Shown: piece by piece, positions 27,501 to 38,157 of the stretch
How the letters are laid out: each line of letters begins with the position of its first letter
How positions within the stretch are numbered: position 1 is the stretch's first letter
DNA from: Magnetococcales bacterium
Lineage (GTDB): Bacteria > Pseudomonadota > Magnetococcia > Magnetococcales > JADGCH01
Assembly: GCA_015229115.1 (NCBI GenBank)
Contig: JADGCH010000021.1
Coordinates: 1 to 39,105, forward strand
Length of the DNA stretch: 39,105 nt
Direction: 5' to 3'
Program-made: the position numbers and the translations under genes
Notes under the pieces: generated by a model
Databases searched by the model: none
The model's input: only the letters and a program-made list of their open reading frames with translations
What the model was told of the DNA's origin: nothing

Positions 27501-27720
27501 ACTTGAAGGCATTGTCGAGTATCCGGGTCAGCAGTTGTCGGGTATAGCCAGAATCACCATCGACCATTTCCGGGACATCATCGGCTACCTCACTTGAAAA
27601 AACCAGTTCCTTGTGCTGGTATTTCTTCCGGATGGATTTCACAGCTTTGGCGATCATGTCGCGTATCGCGTAGGACAAGATCGTTGACTTGTTGTCTTGA
27701 TCTTCCATCACAATGGTTTC
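27494..27720 (-). pseudogene. Histidine kinase remnant (start of HATPase domain)
   Basis: On the minus strand the frame encodes YAIRDMIAKAVKSIRKKYQ, then FSSEVADDVPEMVDGD and RQLLTRILDNAFKFTK. That is the linker between HisKA and HATPase plus the N box (DNAFKFT) of a hybrid-type histidine kinase. No HisKA lies upstream and no G1/G2 boxes follow; after KFTK the frame turns into unrelated sequence. It is therefore an internal kinase fragment. Confidence 0.7.
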
Positions 27721-27808
27721 TCCACGGATATTCTGGCCAGAGCATGCACAGAGTTGGCAACCATGAAAATTCAGGAAATGTGTCAGCAAGTTATGATATC
27801 CTACATAT

Positions 27809-29197
27809 TCATGGATGAATTAATTTTTGTTCTAGCAGATGATGGATCTGCAGGGCCTCCTGCCAGTCTTCAACTTCCACGGTACCCATAAGCCGTATGA
27901 ACTGGTTTGTCATACGTACCAATCCCATATCAGCAGTTGTCCGCTGCAGCCAGTCGATGGCACTACCAGCCCTTTGGCCATCCTGCATCTCCAGGGACTG
28001 CCGTAAAACCAGCATGTATTCGGAAAGAGTGCCATCGGTTTCTTGATTCGACCCAGTCTCAACAGATTGCACCAGCTTGAAATCATTGGGCATATCTCCT
28101 TTCGGTAAAGTGACTATAATTTCAGTCCCTGCCTGTTCGCAGGAGCTCATACCGATGCTTCCTCCAAGAGTCTGGGCTATTAACCTGGCTGAATAGGTGC
28201 CTAACCCGGTACCTGATTTCTTACCAGATGTGGCATACTTGTCGAAAAATATTGGTCGGATTTCTTTGGGTACAGCCCCCTGGTTATGGATAGCCACTTT
28301 AGCCACCACACCAATGGAATCCAGGGAAATATTGATACTCTCCCCTTCTGGCGAAGCCTCAATGGCATTTTTGATCAGATTAGCCAGCATTGAATAGCAT
28401 AGCATCTCTTCTCCCAACACAAAAAATGGATCATTGCCCTGTGAGGGTTGACCATTCATCGTGATTTTTACCGTTAAACGATGGCCACGCAACCATGTCA
28501 TCGAATCCGTATGAACATCACGAATCAGTGGCATCAGATCAATATTTTTGGCATCCAACTGATAGATTCCCCGCTCCATACGATATAAACCCAAGGACAG
28601 ATTGATCATATGGAGCACTTTCATACCGCAATTACGTATAATCTCCAGATTTTTTCTATAACCAACAGGAAGTTCTGCATCTGACAATATCAATTCTGAG
28701 AAACCGATCACACCATTTAACGGTGATTTCATATCATGGCGGACCATTAAATCGACATCCTGTTTCAGTTTTTCCGCTTCGATCAGCTCAAGATTCTGTT
28801 GTTCCAGTTGCTGAAATGCTGTTCTGAGATTAAGATGGGTCTTGACACGTGCTCTGACGATTGGTGGGGAAATCGGTTTGGTAATATAATCAACAGCCCC
28901 GATCTCCAACCCCTTCATCTCTGATTCGATATCTCCCATGGCCGTAATGAAGATAACAGGAATATCACGCGTTTTTTCACTAGATTTAATTTGACGACAT
29001 ACCTCATAACCATCCATATCTGGCATCATAATATCCAGTAGAATCAGATCCGGTTGTGTTGCGGAGTGAATCCGTTGCAAAGCCATTTCACCATTAGTTG
29101 CAACCATAATGGAATAATCCGGTTTCAACAAATCCAGTAGAACATTCAGATTAAATCGTTCGTCATCGACAATAAGGATTGTTGGTCTTTTCTTCAT
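27809..29197 (-). CDS. Response regulator-histidine kinase fusion (REC-HisKA-HATPase)
   Basis: 462 residues, soluble. An N-terminal REC domain (ILIVDDERFNLNVL, phospho-acceptor Asp55 in LILLDIMMPDMDG, Thr region VIFITAMG, Lys in DYITKP) is followed by a short helix. HisKA follows with His154 in MVRHDMKSPLNG, then HATPase with N box LIKNAIEA, the N-x-G-x-V-P variant G1 (HNQGAVP) and G2 GTGLGTYSA. A tail of about 90 residues lacks a known domain. Such proteins receive phosphate on REC and adjust kinase output. It starts 17 nt after the large kinase gene upstream, so the two are likely co-transcribed. Confidence 0.92.
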   Translation of the reverse strand: MKKRPTILIVDDERFNLNVLLDLLKPDYSIMVATNGEMALQRIHSATQPDLILLDIMMPDMDGYEVCRQIKSSEKTRDIPVIFITAMGDIESEMKGLEIGAVDYITKPISPPIVRARVKTHLNLRTAFQQLEQQNLELIEAEKLKQDVDLMVRHDMKSPLNGVIGFSELILSDAELPVGYRKNLEIIRNCGMKVLHMINLSLGLYRMERGIYQLDAKNIDLMPLIRDVHTDSMTWLRGHRLTVKITMNGQPSQGNDPFFVLGEEMLCYSMLANLIKNAIEASPEGESINISLDSIGVVAKVAIHNQGAVPKEIRPIFFDKYATSGKKSGTGLGTYSARLIAQTLGGSIGMSSCEQAGTEIIVTLPKGDMPNDFKLVQSVETGSNQETDGTLSEYMLVLRQSLEMQDGQRAGSAIDWLQRTTADMGLVRMTNQFIRLMGTVEVEDWQEALQIHHLLEQKLIHP

Positions 29198-29214
29198 GAA
29201 TCAATTCCCTCAGA

Positions 29215-32200
29215 TTACTCAGAAATAGGGCCAGACTGGGTCAGATAGGATGAAAATTGCAGCGCTGATTGTAGTGCCTGTTCAAATTCATAATTCTCGA
29301 CTTGAGCCTTTATATTCCGCAGTACCAGTTTTTGCCCAGCATTGCCTAACTGTGCATCAATTTCATCTATTTTATCAACAGCATCAAAAAGTCCATCTGT
29401 TAGCAGTTGCACTAAATCGGAACATAGCGCCATCAGTATTGTTTTATGAATGACTGGATCAGTATCCTGAGTCGTAATGGGGATTGTCTCCTGAATATCC
29501 GTCACGGGTAAAATGGAGATACTTTGCAAGACTGTCATGAATGCGGTCTCCAATAAAAACAAAAGCTGCTGGTCATTGCTTGAGAATTGTTTTTGTTTGA
29601 GCAATGTTTCAAAGTCACGTGATGTTTCATATAATTCCGCAGCTCCGAGAGAACCCGCTATCCCTTTGATCGTGTGAACCAGACGCAATACTTCTTGCTG
29701 TCGTCCCTGGTCCAGCTCTGAACGAATCGTATCCATCACATTCAGGTAATCACGACGAAATTCCCTTAACAATTTAAGGAGCAGTCTGGAATTGTTACTG
29801 GCGCTTGCAAGACCTCGCTGTAAATCAATACCGGGTAAACTGGCTGGTAGAAGCTCTGTGCCATCCTGGTTAACAATAACCTGCTGAGCAACTACCCCTG
29901 TTTCACCCTGTTTCCGACCGGAAAGCCACTTAGCTAATGTCTCAAAGAGCTGTTCGGGATCAATCGGTTTAGTAATATGATCATTCATGCCAGCTGCCAA
30001 TGACTTATCCCTGTCACCAGCCATCGCATGAGCCGTCATAGCCAATATGGGCAGGTCTTGAAATCGGCTATCCTGTCGAATCAGTGCTGTTGCCTGGAAT
30101 CCATCCATGACTGGCATCTGAATGTCCATCAAGACAAGGTCAAAATCCTTTCTGCCAACCATTGCTACGGCTTCTTTACCGGTGTTGGCCAATGTTACCA
30201 CCATGCCATGGCTCTCAAGTAGCTCAACAGCCAGCTGTTGATTGATGTTGTTATCCTCTACCAATAAAATCCTGGCTCCAAGAAAAATCCTGGCGGCCTC
30301 TCTGCTGAATTTATACTGCTGGTTGGTCTGCGTCTGACCGCTTTGCTGTTGTTGAAAAACGTTCTGAATCGTATGCCATAATAACGATGGCGTGGTTGGT
30401 TTCAGCAGGAAACCATCGATCATCCATGGGTGCTCCTGTTGCATCATCTGCTGTCGCCCATAAGCACTAATCATGATAATACGCGGCGAAAACGGCAGAA
30501 TTTTGCTGGTCCGGATCAATCTTGTTGTTGCGATACCATCCATGTTGGGCATCTTCCAATCCATCAAGACCAGCTGATACGGTTTAGCAGCCTCTTCCAT
30601 GGCGGCTCGTTCTAATTCTGCGAGCGCCAGAGCCCCTGAACTGACACTTTGGCTATCGAAACCAAGTGCTGTCAGTGTTTCGGTAAGAATTTGTCGTGAT
30701 TGGGCATGATCATCGACAACCAGCACGCGCATACCTAACCAATCAGCAACCAACGGGATCTGCGTTGCTGTAGCAATATTCCGGAAACCCAACCAGACGG
30801 TAAAGGTAAATTGACTCCCAATATGAGGCACGCTGCTCACTTCAATAGTGCCATTCATCATTTCTACCAAATGCTTACAGATGGATAATCCCAGACCAGT
30901 CCCTCCATATTTGCGTGTCATGGAGCTATCTGCCTGACTGAAAGCTATAAATAACTTATCTACCTGCTCCTTGGTCATGCCAATGCCACTATCCCGAACC
31001 GTAAATTGCAATTGAACCCTATCCTGTTGCTGACAGATTCGGGCTACGCCAATAGTTATTTCCCCTTCCCCAGTAAATTTAACTGCATTATTGGTCAGAT
31101 TGATGAGAATCTGACTCAAACGTAGTGGATCACCGATCAAATCATTGGGAACATCTTCAGGACGTGACAGCAACAGCTCCAAGTTTTTTTCTTCAGCCTT
31201 CATATTGACCATATTGGTCAAATTATCCAGAACATCATCCAGTTTAAAGGCAATCTGTTCCATCTCCAGTTTGCCCGCCTCTATTTTGGAAAAATCGAGA
31301 ATATCATTGATGATACCGAGCAGGTTATTGGCGGAGAGATAAATTTTATTCAGATAATCCTGCTGTTTGACCGTCATCTCTGTCTGCATAGCGAGATAAC
31401 TCATACCAATAATAGCATTCATCGGTGTACGGATTTCATGACTCATATTAGCCAGAAAATCCGATTTCATCCTGGTAGCTTCTTCAGCCATCTCTTTGGC
31501 AGCACGCACCGAATCTTCGGCAGCCCTTCGTTCCGTAATATCACGGCTGACACCTAAAATACCAACCAGCTGTCCTTGTTCATCCCAAAAAGGTGATTTC
31601 AAAACATCCAGCAGGATACGCCGGCCATCCGGATAGTCGACCCACTCTTCATAGGAAATTGGTTCCAGCACAGCCAGCATGTGTTGATCTTGCTGATTAA
31701 AGATATTCGCCCTGGATGAAGCAAAGAGCTGATGATCCGTTTTGTTGATAATTGCATCAGGAGGCTGCCCTACCAGTTCAGCAAAGGCACTGTTGCAACC
31801 CAGATATCCACCTTGTGGATCTTTATAGAAAATCAGATCTGGAATGGCATCAATCAAAGCCTTCATGGTGGCACGTTGATGGTGAATAACCTGATTGGCC
31901 TTTTTCTGGTCGGTAATATCATGGATTGTTACAATTAGCAGTTTATATTCTTCGTCTTCTGCCAGAACGACTGTCATCGCTACGTCAACCCAACAGCCAT
32001 CCTTGCGCTGATGACGACTCTCAATATAGGTACGATTGCTGTTAGCACGCTGGCTATCGAGCAACGCCAAAATTTCCGCTGGAGCGAAACGGCTATCAAA
32101 CTGCGCCACCGACATGCCAATAAATTCATCGGCACTGTACCCGATATGTGCAAGACCAGCCTTATTGGCATAGGTTATCTGACCTGTGGCAGGATCAATC

Positions 32201-34008
32201 CAAAACATCGGACCAGAATTCTCTACCACATAGCGTTTGAATAAAATCCTCTTCTCATATTGCTTGCGCTCGGTAGTATCGCGCAATGTGGTACAGACGC
32301 ACTGACCACGTTCATCCATCACCGGTAATAGGGACAACCCCAGTTCGACTGAAAGCTCTGACCCGTCCTTACGTACACCGGTGATATGGGTCGACCTACG
32401 ACCCCGTGCCGGACTATGGAGATAATCATTACGCAAGGCAACGTGCCGGTCACGCAAAGCCACCGGAACGAGTATTTCAACTGGTTGGCCTACCAGTTCT
32501 CCCGTATTATAACCAAACAGACGATCAACCTCGGCATTGGTCAAGACGATGGTTCCATGCTGATCAACAATCAGAATGCCATCCGGTGCCGACTCAATAA
32601 TGCTGTGATACCATGCCTCAGTAGCCTCCAGTCGTGCATGCTGCGTTTCCAGCTGCATCGTCTGCTCTTTCAGCACAGTAGCCTGCATCTGGGTCGACTC
32701 CAACAGAAGCTGGGTTTGTGTCTTGTGTTCCATACTTCTCAAACCCATGGCCACAATCGGCATCAAACCTTCAAAAAAGGTCTGTTGATCGTCATTAAAT
32801 GGCTTGAATGCTGCCAATTCAATGATACCCACCACCTGACCTGCCAACATCACCGGTTGCAGCAGGATCATCCTGACCTTGGATTCACCCAAACCAGAGC
32901 TGATGCGGATATAATCTTCAGGGGGATCGGCAATCGTTATCGGATTCTTGCTCTGTACACATTGGCCAACCAGTCCATGACTCATCTGCATCCGTTGCGA
33001 AGGAGAAGGTGGATACGCGCCTCCATAACCACCGATCCAGCGCAGTTGCTGCTGATCTTCTTCAACCAGAAACAGCACCCCATGCACCATTCCAAGCAGT
33101 GGAGCGATACCCGAAAGCAGTTTTTCAGTGAATTCGACAAAAGTCAGGGCTTGTTTCAACTCAACCGACAAGGTCGCAATATTTGCGGCAATCGATCGTT
33201 GTGACTCCATCTGACGATAGGTCGACTGTAGCAGGGTTACTCCCCTACTGATCTCACCTATTTCGTTTTTCTGCTCCTGATAAGGAATAACCTTGTCGAG
33301 TACCCCTGCCGACAACTCAACCATACACTGCTGCAACCGCCTGATGGGGGTTATGATCGAATGGGTCAAGATCAATGACCCCAGCAATAACAAAAACAAG
33401 GTTGTGCCAATGATATCAACAAGCAGCTTCTGGACATCATGGTAGATCTGCAAGGCCTCCTGGCTGATGCTTTGGGCCTTTTCAGAAGAAAGATCGCTCA
33501 TCTGGTCCAATTGTGTCATCAACATTGCCGTTGGGTTATCCCTATGACCATCGACCATCCTCTGCCAAGCCTGTTCATGGTCACCAGATCTTATGTATTC
33601 CAGTGTCTTTTCGCGGTAGGCCATGAAATTTCTGTAGAGTCTGTCGATACTGATGACATGTTGCTGATCGCTAAAGTAGTCTGTCTTTAATTGACTAATA
33701 CCATGAAAAATTTTTGCATCATAAAATGCCAGTTTCTGAACGAGAATTTCTTGCTCTCTTGTACCAGCAGTATGGATCATCTCATTCAACATATGAAGCA
33801 TTCGGGCAACACTGTACTGCATCTCCTTGATATTATGCAGTGTGGCTTGGTTATATTGATCAGAATAGCGATGAATCTCTGTCAATCGAGTCAACTGTGG
33901 AAAAACAGCTAGACCAATGATAAGCATTGCGATCATAGTAGCGATAGAAAATAATGTCATACGCTTGGTTATGGTCATATCTTTAAGATAGATCAATATT
34001 TTATTCAT
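29215..34008 (-). CDS. Membrane hybrid histidine kinase: HAMP-GAF-PAS(3)-HisKA-HATPase-REC-REC-HPt
   Basis: 1597 residues. TM1 is at about 16-36, a helical periplasmic sensor follows, and TM2 is at about 193-218, then HAMP. A GAF domain spans about 285-430. Three PAS domains follow (about 465-590, 595-715 and 725-840). HisKA has His857 in [14 protein letters not shown]; HATPase has NNAVKFT, DSGIGM and [12 protein letters not shown]1 has Asp1150 in [15 protein letters not shown]2 has Asp1295 in [12 protein letters not shown], and HPt has His1445 in [10 protein letters not shown]. All phosphotransfer residues are present, so a full His-Asp-His relay is possible within the protein. No output domain is attached. 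No clear ribosome site precedes the ATG. Confidence 0.94.
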   Translation of the reverse strand: MNKILIYLKDMTITKRMTLFSIATMIAMLIIGLAVFPQLTRLTEIHRYSDQYNQATLHNIKEMQYSVARMLHMLNEMIHTAGTREQEILVQKLAFYDAKIFHGISQLKTDYFSDQQHVISIDRLYRNFMAYREKTLEYIRSGDHEQAWQRMVDGHRDNPTAMLMTQLDQMSDLSSEKAQSISQEALQIYHDVQKLLVDIIGTTLFLLLLGSLILTHSIITPIRRLQQCMVELSAGVLDKVIPYQEQKNEIGEISRGVTLLQSTYRQMESQRSIAANIATLSVELKQALTFVEFTEKLLSGIAPLLGMVHGVLFLVEEDQQQLRWIGGYGGAYPPSPSQRMQMSHGLVGQCVQSKNPITIADPPEDYIRISSGLGESKVRMILLQPVMLAGQVVGIIELAAFKPFNDDQQTFFEGLMPIVAMGLRSMEHKTQTQLLLESTQMQATVLKEQTMQLETQHARLEATEAWYHSIIESAPDGILIVDQHGTIVLTNAEVDRLFGYNTGELVGQPVEILVPVALRDRHVALRNDYLHSPARGRRSTHITGVRKDGSELSVELGLSLLPVMDERGQCVCTTLRDTTERKQYEKRILFKRYVVENSGPMFWIDPATGQITYANKAGLAHIGYSADEFIGMSVAQFDSRFAPAEILALLDSQRANSNRTYIESRHQRKDGCWVDVAMTVVLAEDEEYKLLIVTIHDITDQKKANQVIHHQRATMKALIDAIPDLIFYKDPQGGYLGCNSAFAELVGQPPDAIINKTDHQLFASSRANIFNQQDQHMLAVLEPISYEEWVDYPDGRRILLDVLKSPFWDEQGQLVGILGVSRDITERRAAEDSVRAAKEMAEEATRMKSDFLANMSHEIRTPMNAIIGMSYLAMQTEMTVKQQDYLNKIYLSANNLLGIINDILDFSKIEAGKLEMEQIAFKLDDVLDNLTNMVNMKAEEKNLELLLSRPEDVPNDLIGDPLRLSQILINLTNNAVKFTGEGEITIGVARICQQQDRVQLQFTVRDSGIGMTKEQVDKLFIAFSQADSSMTRKYGGTGLGLSICKHLVEMMNGTIEVSSVPHIGSQFTFTVWLGFRNIATATQIPLVADWLGMRVLVVDDHAQSRQILTETLTALGFDSQSVSSGALALAELERAAMEEAAKPYQLVLMDWKMPNMDGIATTRLIRTSKILPFSPRIIMISAYGRQQMMQQEHPWMIDGFLLKPTTPSLLWHTIQNVFQQQQSGQTQTNQQYKFSREAARIFLGARILLVEDNNINQQLAVELLESHGMVVTLANTGKEAVAMVGRKDFDLVLMDIQMPVMDGFQATALIRQDSRFQDLPILAMTAHAMAGDRDKSLAAGMNDHITKPIDPEQLFETLAKWLSGRKQGETGVVAQQVIVNQDGTELLPASLPGIDLQRGLASASNNSRLLLKLLREFRRDYLNVMDTIRSELDQGRQQEVLRLVHTIKGIAGSLGAAELYETSRDFETLLKQKQFSSNDQQLLFLLETAFMTVLQSISILPVTDIQETIPITTQDTDPVIHKTILMALCSDLVQLLTDGLFDAVDKIDEIDAQLGNAGQKLVLRNIKAQVENYEFEQALQSALQFSSYLTQSGPISE

Positions 34009-34054
34009 GATAATTTAACCGCAGAAGGATCGGAAGAAGGAGTTACAGTCCCTG

Positions 34055-34201
34055 AAAAGCTCAGGACATTGGGGAATGGATGTTGATAACAGCCTGCACC
34101 TGATTGCCTATCCCTCGATAGCTGATCTGGTCAAATCCTACCCCCTGATCTTGAATCAACAGACGTATTTCTGATGATGACTGAGCAAGGTCACCAACAC
34201 C
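34055..34201 (-). pseudogene. Histidine kinase remnant (HATPase G1-box region)
   Basis: Directly after the TAA of the CHASE kinase gene, in the same frame, the sequence continues SSSEIRLLIQDQGVGFD and runs on to a stop near 34055. The motif IRLLIQDQGVGFD is a textbook HATPase G1 box (D-x-G-x-G-F-D). It has no start codon and no partner domains, so it is a leftover of another kinase gene rather than part of the neighbouring one, which already ends with an HPt domain. Confidence 0.6.
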
Positions 34202-37200
34202 TTAATGCCAACTGATCTCAAGCAAGTTTCCCAGCTCCAGCAAGGTTGTCTGTGCCCCATCAAAATCAAAATTTCCGAGCTTTTCAGTCAGCTCATGCAG
34301 CAAAGGTCTGGCTTCAACTACCGACGCAATCGTGCTACAGAGTATTGTGCATTGACCCGGTGCTTTGGCGCTACACTGACTGATGAGCCTATCCAATTCC
34401 CTGAGAATCTCCCGTAACTGATCCCGGTCCATCGGTGCCACAATAGCCGCTTCCGATGGCAACGCCACTTCCTCATCAGCCATGTTATCCAGCATCATCT
34501 GAATACCAGCCAATACTCGCGTCATTGCCTGATCGAGATTGTCCAAAGAGGCCGACCAAGTTTCACGATCGTTTTCAAGGATAGCTTTCTCAAATTTCTT
34601 TGTGATATGGAACACTTCTACTGCTTCAATATTACCGGCAATACCTTTCAGCTTATGCACCAGTTGAGCAGCCGACTGAATATCGTGCTGCCGCTTGCCT
34701 GCCAGAAAGACCCGAATCTGTCCTACAACATCACAAAAACCATGATGAAACTCCTCCAACAGAGTATGTAACAGAACATGATTGTCATTAATGCGCCGCA
34801 AAATCGCAGCAATATCAATCCCTGGTAGCAGATCAGGTACATCAAATGAGGCTGGTTTGACAGCCGGACCGGTCTCTGACGACATAACAGCCTGCTCGTC
34901 AGGAAGTGGTCGATTTCCGGGTTTAATCCATTTGATTAATGCAGCAAATAATTCTTTTCTAAACAGAGGTTTGCCAATATGATCATTCATACCTGCTGCT
35001 AAACACTGCTCCCGATCACTGGCCATGGCGTTAGCCGTCATGGCGACAATGGGCAGATCAGCCCAGCGTGACTGACTACGAATCTGCCTGGTTGCTGTCA
35101 AACCATCCATAATAGGCATTTGCAGATCCATCAACACCAAATCATATGAAAATGACTCTAACTTACGCAGAGCCTCAGCACCGTTCTCAGCACATTCTAC
35201 CACCAGTTTGACGCTGGCCAGCACCTCCCTGGCAATTTGCTGGTTGATGATATTGTCTTCGACCAGCAACACGCATGCACCACCAATACAGGCAATAATT
35301 TGCTGTGAATCAATTACATCCCTACTTGGTCGATACGTTTTGACAATGCTCCTGCCGAATACATTCATGATGGTATCAAACAACTGTGAACAGCTGATTG
35401 GCTTGGTCAGATAAGCGTTGACGCCCACGGCATCACCACATCTTTGAGTCTCGTCATACTGCTGCTTTATGGTGGTGAGTAAAATAACTTTCGGAGCAGG
35501 ACAGGATGGCGGTATAATCTGCATCATCCTATTAATGATCTCAATTCCGCTCATATCAGGCATCATTGCATCAGTTATGATCAGCTGAACCGGTTTCCCT
35601 TCAACATAGGCCTGTGAAATGGCTGCCAAAGCTTTCATACCAGAGCTGGCCAACGTAACCGTTAGGTGAAAAGCAGTCAATGTGCTAACCAGAGCCTGAC
35701 GAGAGGCTAAATTATCATCAACAACCAGCGCATGCAGCCACTCGATATCCTCAGGAAGGAGCATATCCTGAATGGCTTTCTTCTGTTGACAATGCATGGC
35801 AACGCTAAAATAAAAAGTGCTGCCCCGTCCGGGTTCACTGGTGATCCAGATTTCCCCTCCCATTAAAGCCACCAGTCTCTGGCTGATCGATAGTCCCAGA
35901 CCGGTACCACCGTAATGGCGCGTAGTGGAACTATCCGCCTGGGAAAACGGATTAAACAATTTATTGACCTGGGCCTCGGTCATGCCAATACCGGTATCTC
36001 GTACTGAGAATTGCAGCGTGATTTGGTCAGATTCCTCACTGAGGGTCTTGACTTGTACCTCAACCTCCCCTTCTTCCGTAAACTTTAGGGCATTACTGAT
36101 CAGATTCAGCAGCACCTGTTCAAGGCGTACAACATCTCCATGAAGCTCATAGAAACATGTTTCGGAAAAGTGGAAAATCAGTTCAACCTGTCGATCAGCA
36201 ACCCTGGGACCGCACACAATAGCCAGACGGTCAAAGACATCAATCAGGAAAAACTCGGTCCGCTCCAATTCCAGCTTGCCTGCTTCAATTTTCGAGAAAT
36301 CGAGGATATCGTTAATAATGCGCAATAGCGACCGGGATGCACTGGCTACTTTAGTGAGATAGTCGCGTACATGTTGCGACAAGTCGCGTTGTAAGGCCAA
36401 ATCGGTCAAACCAATAATGGCGTGCATTGGTGTGCGTATTTCATGGCTCATATTGGCTAGAAACATTGACTTATATTGATTAGCAGCATCAGCAGCCTGT
36501 TTGGCACTGTACAACGATTGGTTCATGTGCTGCAGTTGCAGGGTCCTGGTCTCGGCGATGGCACGAACCCGCTGCTCCTGGCGCGACAGCGACGCAATGA
36601 CGATAAACAACAACAGATCAATGATCCCACCCCCTATCGCCACGAACAGCGGTTGATTCTCCTCAGACGAAGCAATGAAATCGGGTTCGCTGTATAGTTC
36701 CAGCGTCCATTCATGTCCTCCTACAGGTAGGACAGTTGTTTGATAAAAATGATGAGAATCATGCAGATGTGGTTGAATATTTGGATCATAAACAAGCAAT
36801 CGCCTGTCATCGGAAAGAGATTGACCATCAAACAGAGAAAAGCCAACCTCTGCCACACCATGACCCAGGATACCCTGCATCAAGTCCTTAACGCGAAACG
36901 GACTGTAAACAAATCCGAGCAAGTTTGCCCGTCTCTGTGCCACCGTTTCAGTCACAGCCTGATGTCGGTAAACCGGCAGATACATCAAGAAACCACGCTG
37001 CACATCCTGGTTGGTCTCCTGCACCAGGGTCACCATACCCGAAACAGCTGGCTTTCCGCTGTCGGCTGCCCTATCCATGGCAGCACGACGTACTGGCTCG
37101 AAATACATATCGTAACCAAAAGCTCGCAGGTTGCGCCCTGAAAAGGGTTCGAGATAGACAATGGAAGTATAAAGGGATCGATCGCCCTCTGGACGGATGG

Positions 37201-37597
37201 TATAGTTGGTAAAACCCTCGTCACGGATGCGTTGTATATGGGCCTGCTTCTCCTCGGGAGCAATAACCTGACTGAACCCAACTCCTTGCACACCGGGAAA
37301 ATAGCTGCCAATGGCGGCGTTGCTGATATAACGCTGCCATTCATCCCGCTCTACCCACTTGACAGCAGCGAACAGTCCGACGCCATCACGCAGCAGCTGT
37401 TCGTAGCCCAGCATGCGCTTCTGAATCGCCTGGATGATGTCCTTGCTTTGGAAAACAAACCGGTCGTGAGCACGTTGCTGAACAAAATTTCTGGAGGTAT
37501 ACCATGCCAATATAGTGATAATAATCGAAACAAACAAAACAACGTAAGACAAGGGTCTGCTACGAATTAAATGATGATGTTTGTTTTTTAACCTCAT
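34202..37597 (-). CDS. CHASE-domain hybrid histidine kinase (CHASE-HisKA-HATPase-REC-REC-HPt)
   Basis: 1131 residues. TM1 (about 17-34) and TM2 (about 322-342) enclose a CHASE sensor containing GVGLFAAVKWVERDEW, FPGVQGVGFSQVI and FGYDMYFEPVRRAAMDRA. HisKA has His385 in [14 protein letters not shown]; HATPase has SNALKFT, DTGIGM and [12 protein letters not shown]1 has Asp676 in LIITDAMMPDMSG, REC2 has Asp824 in VLMDLQMPIMDG, and HPt has His981 in LVHKLKGIAG. CHASE domains bind small extracellular molecules; the ligand here is unknown. GAGGT lies 5 nt before the ATG. The downstream HAMP-GAF-PAS kinase is on the same strand, about 190 nt away across a kinase remnant. Confidence 0.95.
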   Translation of the reverse strand: MRLKNKHHHLIRSRPLSYVVLFVSIIITILAWYTSRNFVQQRAHDRFVFQSKDIIQAIQKRMLGYEQLLRDGVGLFAAVKWVERDEWQRYISNAAIGSYFPGVQGVGFSQVIAPEEKQAHIQRIRDEGFTNYTIRPEGDRSLYTSIVYLEPFSGRNLRAFGYDMYFEPVRRAAMDRAADSGKPAVSGMVTLVQETNQDVQRGFLMYLPVYRHQAVTETVAQRRANLLGFVYSPFRVKDLMQGILGHGVAEVGFSLFDGQSLSDDRRLLVYDPNIQPHLHDSHHFYQTTVLPVGGHEWTLELYSEPDFIASSEENQPLFVAIGGGIIDLLLFIVIASLSRQEQRVRAIAETRTLQLQHMNQSLYSAKQAADAANQYKSMFLANMSHEIRTPMHAIIGLTDLALQRDLSQHVRDYLTKVASASRSLLRIINDILDFSKIEAGKLELERTEFFLIDVFDRLAIVCGPRVADRQVELIFHFSETCFYELHGDVVRLEQVLLNLISNALKFTEEGEVEVQVKTLSEESDQITLQFSVRDTGIGMTEAQVNKLFNPFSQADSSTTRHYGGTGLGLSISQRLVALMGGEIWITSEPGRGSTFYFSVAMHCQQKKAIQDMLLPEDIEWLHALVVDDNLASRQALVSTLTAFHLTVTLASSGMKALAAISQAYVEGKPVQLIITDAMMPDMSGIEIINRMMQIIPPSCPAPKVILLTTIKQQYDETQRCGDAVGVNAYLTKPISCSQLFDTIMNVFGRSIVKTYRPSRDVIDSQQIIACIGGACVLLVEDNIINQQIAREVLASVKLVVECAENGAEALRKLESFSYDLVLMDLQMPIMDGLTATRQIRSQSRWADLPIVAMTANAMASDREQCLAAGMNDHIGKPLFRKELFAALIKWIKPGNRPLPDEQAVMSSETGPAVKPASFDVPDLLPGIDIAAILRRINDNHVLLHTLLEEFHHGFCDVVGQIRVFLAGKRQHDIQSAAQLVHKLKGIAGNIEAVEVFHITKKFEKAILENDRETWSASLDNLDQAMTRVLAGIQMMLDNMADEEVALPSEAAIVAPMDRDQLREILRELDRLISQCSAKAPGQCTILCSTIASVVEARPLLHELTEKLGNFDFDGAQTTLLELGNLLEISWH

Positions 37598-37893
37598 GTC
37601 TACCTCGATTTACGCCTGCGCGACAATGACGAGAAACCATGTTCCAGAACATGACGTAGCATGACATAGATAAAAAATAATACAAGTAAAAAAATAATAC
37701 AAATAAAAAAATACTTGCAGAATAAATAATGTAGTTATAATACTACTAATATAAAGATACATGTAAGACAATAATGTAGTTGTAATACTACTAGCACCAA
37801 CAGCAGCGACGTTGCAGACATAGAGCAGCAGGCCCCTTCGGGATACCCCTCACCCTGCCCTCTCCCACAAATGGAAGCCCAAGTTCATGAATC
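37598..37893. other. Gene-free AT-rich intergenic region
   Basis: No convincing reading frame is seen. The part nearest the CHASE kinase is A/T-rich and holds the dyad pair. Positions 37846-37866 carry a C-rich run (CCCTCACCCTGCCCTCTCCC) that resembles one arm of dispersed REP-like or small inverted-repeat elements in proteobacterial genomes; the complementary arm is missing, so it may be a broken copy. Confidence 0.4.
37726..37793. promoter_or_regulatory. Two matching 23-bp repeats, each with a GTAGT/ACTAC dyad
   Basis: The 23-bp units at 37726-37748 and 37771-37793 differ by one base and lie 45 bp apart. Each contains GTAGT-N6-ACTAC (37731-37746 and 37776-37791). They stand 130-200 bp before the CHASE kinase start in an AT-rich tract. 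The layout suggests paired binding sites for a dimeric regulator; the first spacer also reads TATAAT on the plus strand. Confidence 0.55.
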
Positions 37894-38157
37894 TTACTCT
37901 AAAATATTGGTAGCACAAACAAGCAGTTCACGTAGCTGACACACGAGTACCGGTAATTTGGTCGCGACGGTTTTCCAAACAATTTCCGGGTTAACATCAG
38001 CATAATCGTGGATTAGGCGGTTGCGCATGGCAATGATGCTTTTCCAGTAGTACACGATTTGATTCTACGTCATCTACGGATTGTCTCCCATAAATTGAAT
38101 CGCTTCAACAGATGCGTCTAGCATATGTTGTAAACGGGTACGATCATTATACTGCAT
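37894..38157 (-). pseudogene. HepT-like (DUF86, HEPN) toxin, frameshifted and internally deleted
   Basis: The N-terminus MQYNDRTRLQHMLDASVEAI is typical of HepT. The frame then hits stops after FMGDNP, continues in another frame as SVDDVESNRVLLEK, and in a third as YYWKSIIAMRNRLIH and DYADVNPEIVWKTVA, ending NILE with a TAA at 37894-37896. The HEPN RNase motif (R-x4-H, in RNRLIH) survives, but the middle of the domain, roughly 40 residues, is missing. Intact HepT proteins are about 110-115 residues. The gene cannot give an intact toxin. Confidence 0.8.

Noticed and set aside
34055-34204. Stop-codon read-through or recoding to extend the CHASE kinase into the in-frame G1-box stretch.
   Set aside because: The stop is TAA, and a HATPase piece after the HPt domain gives no sensible protein; a gene remnant explains it better.
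34202-34417. Small plus-strand frame at the end of the CHASE kinase gene.
   Set aside because: Antisense to the conserved C-terminal region of the kinase with no supporting signals.
37726-37793. Two-repeat CRISPR or an origin with iterons.
   Set aside because: Only two copies, no array, no cas, rep or dnaA-box context.
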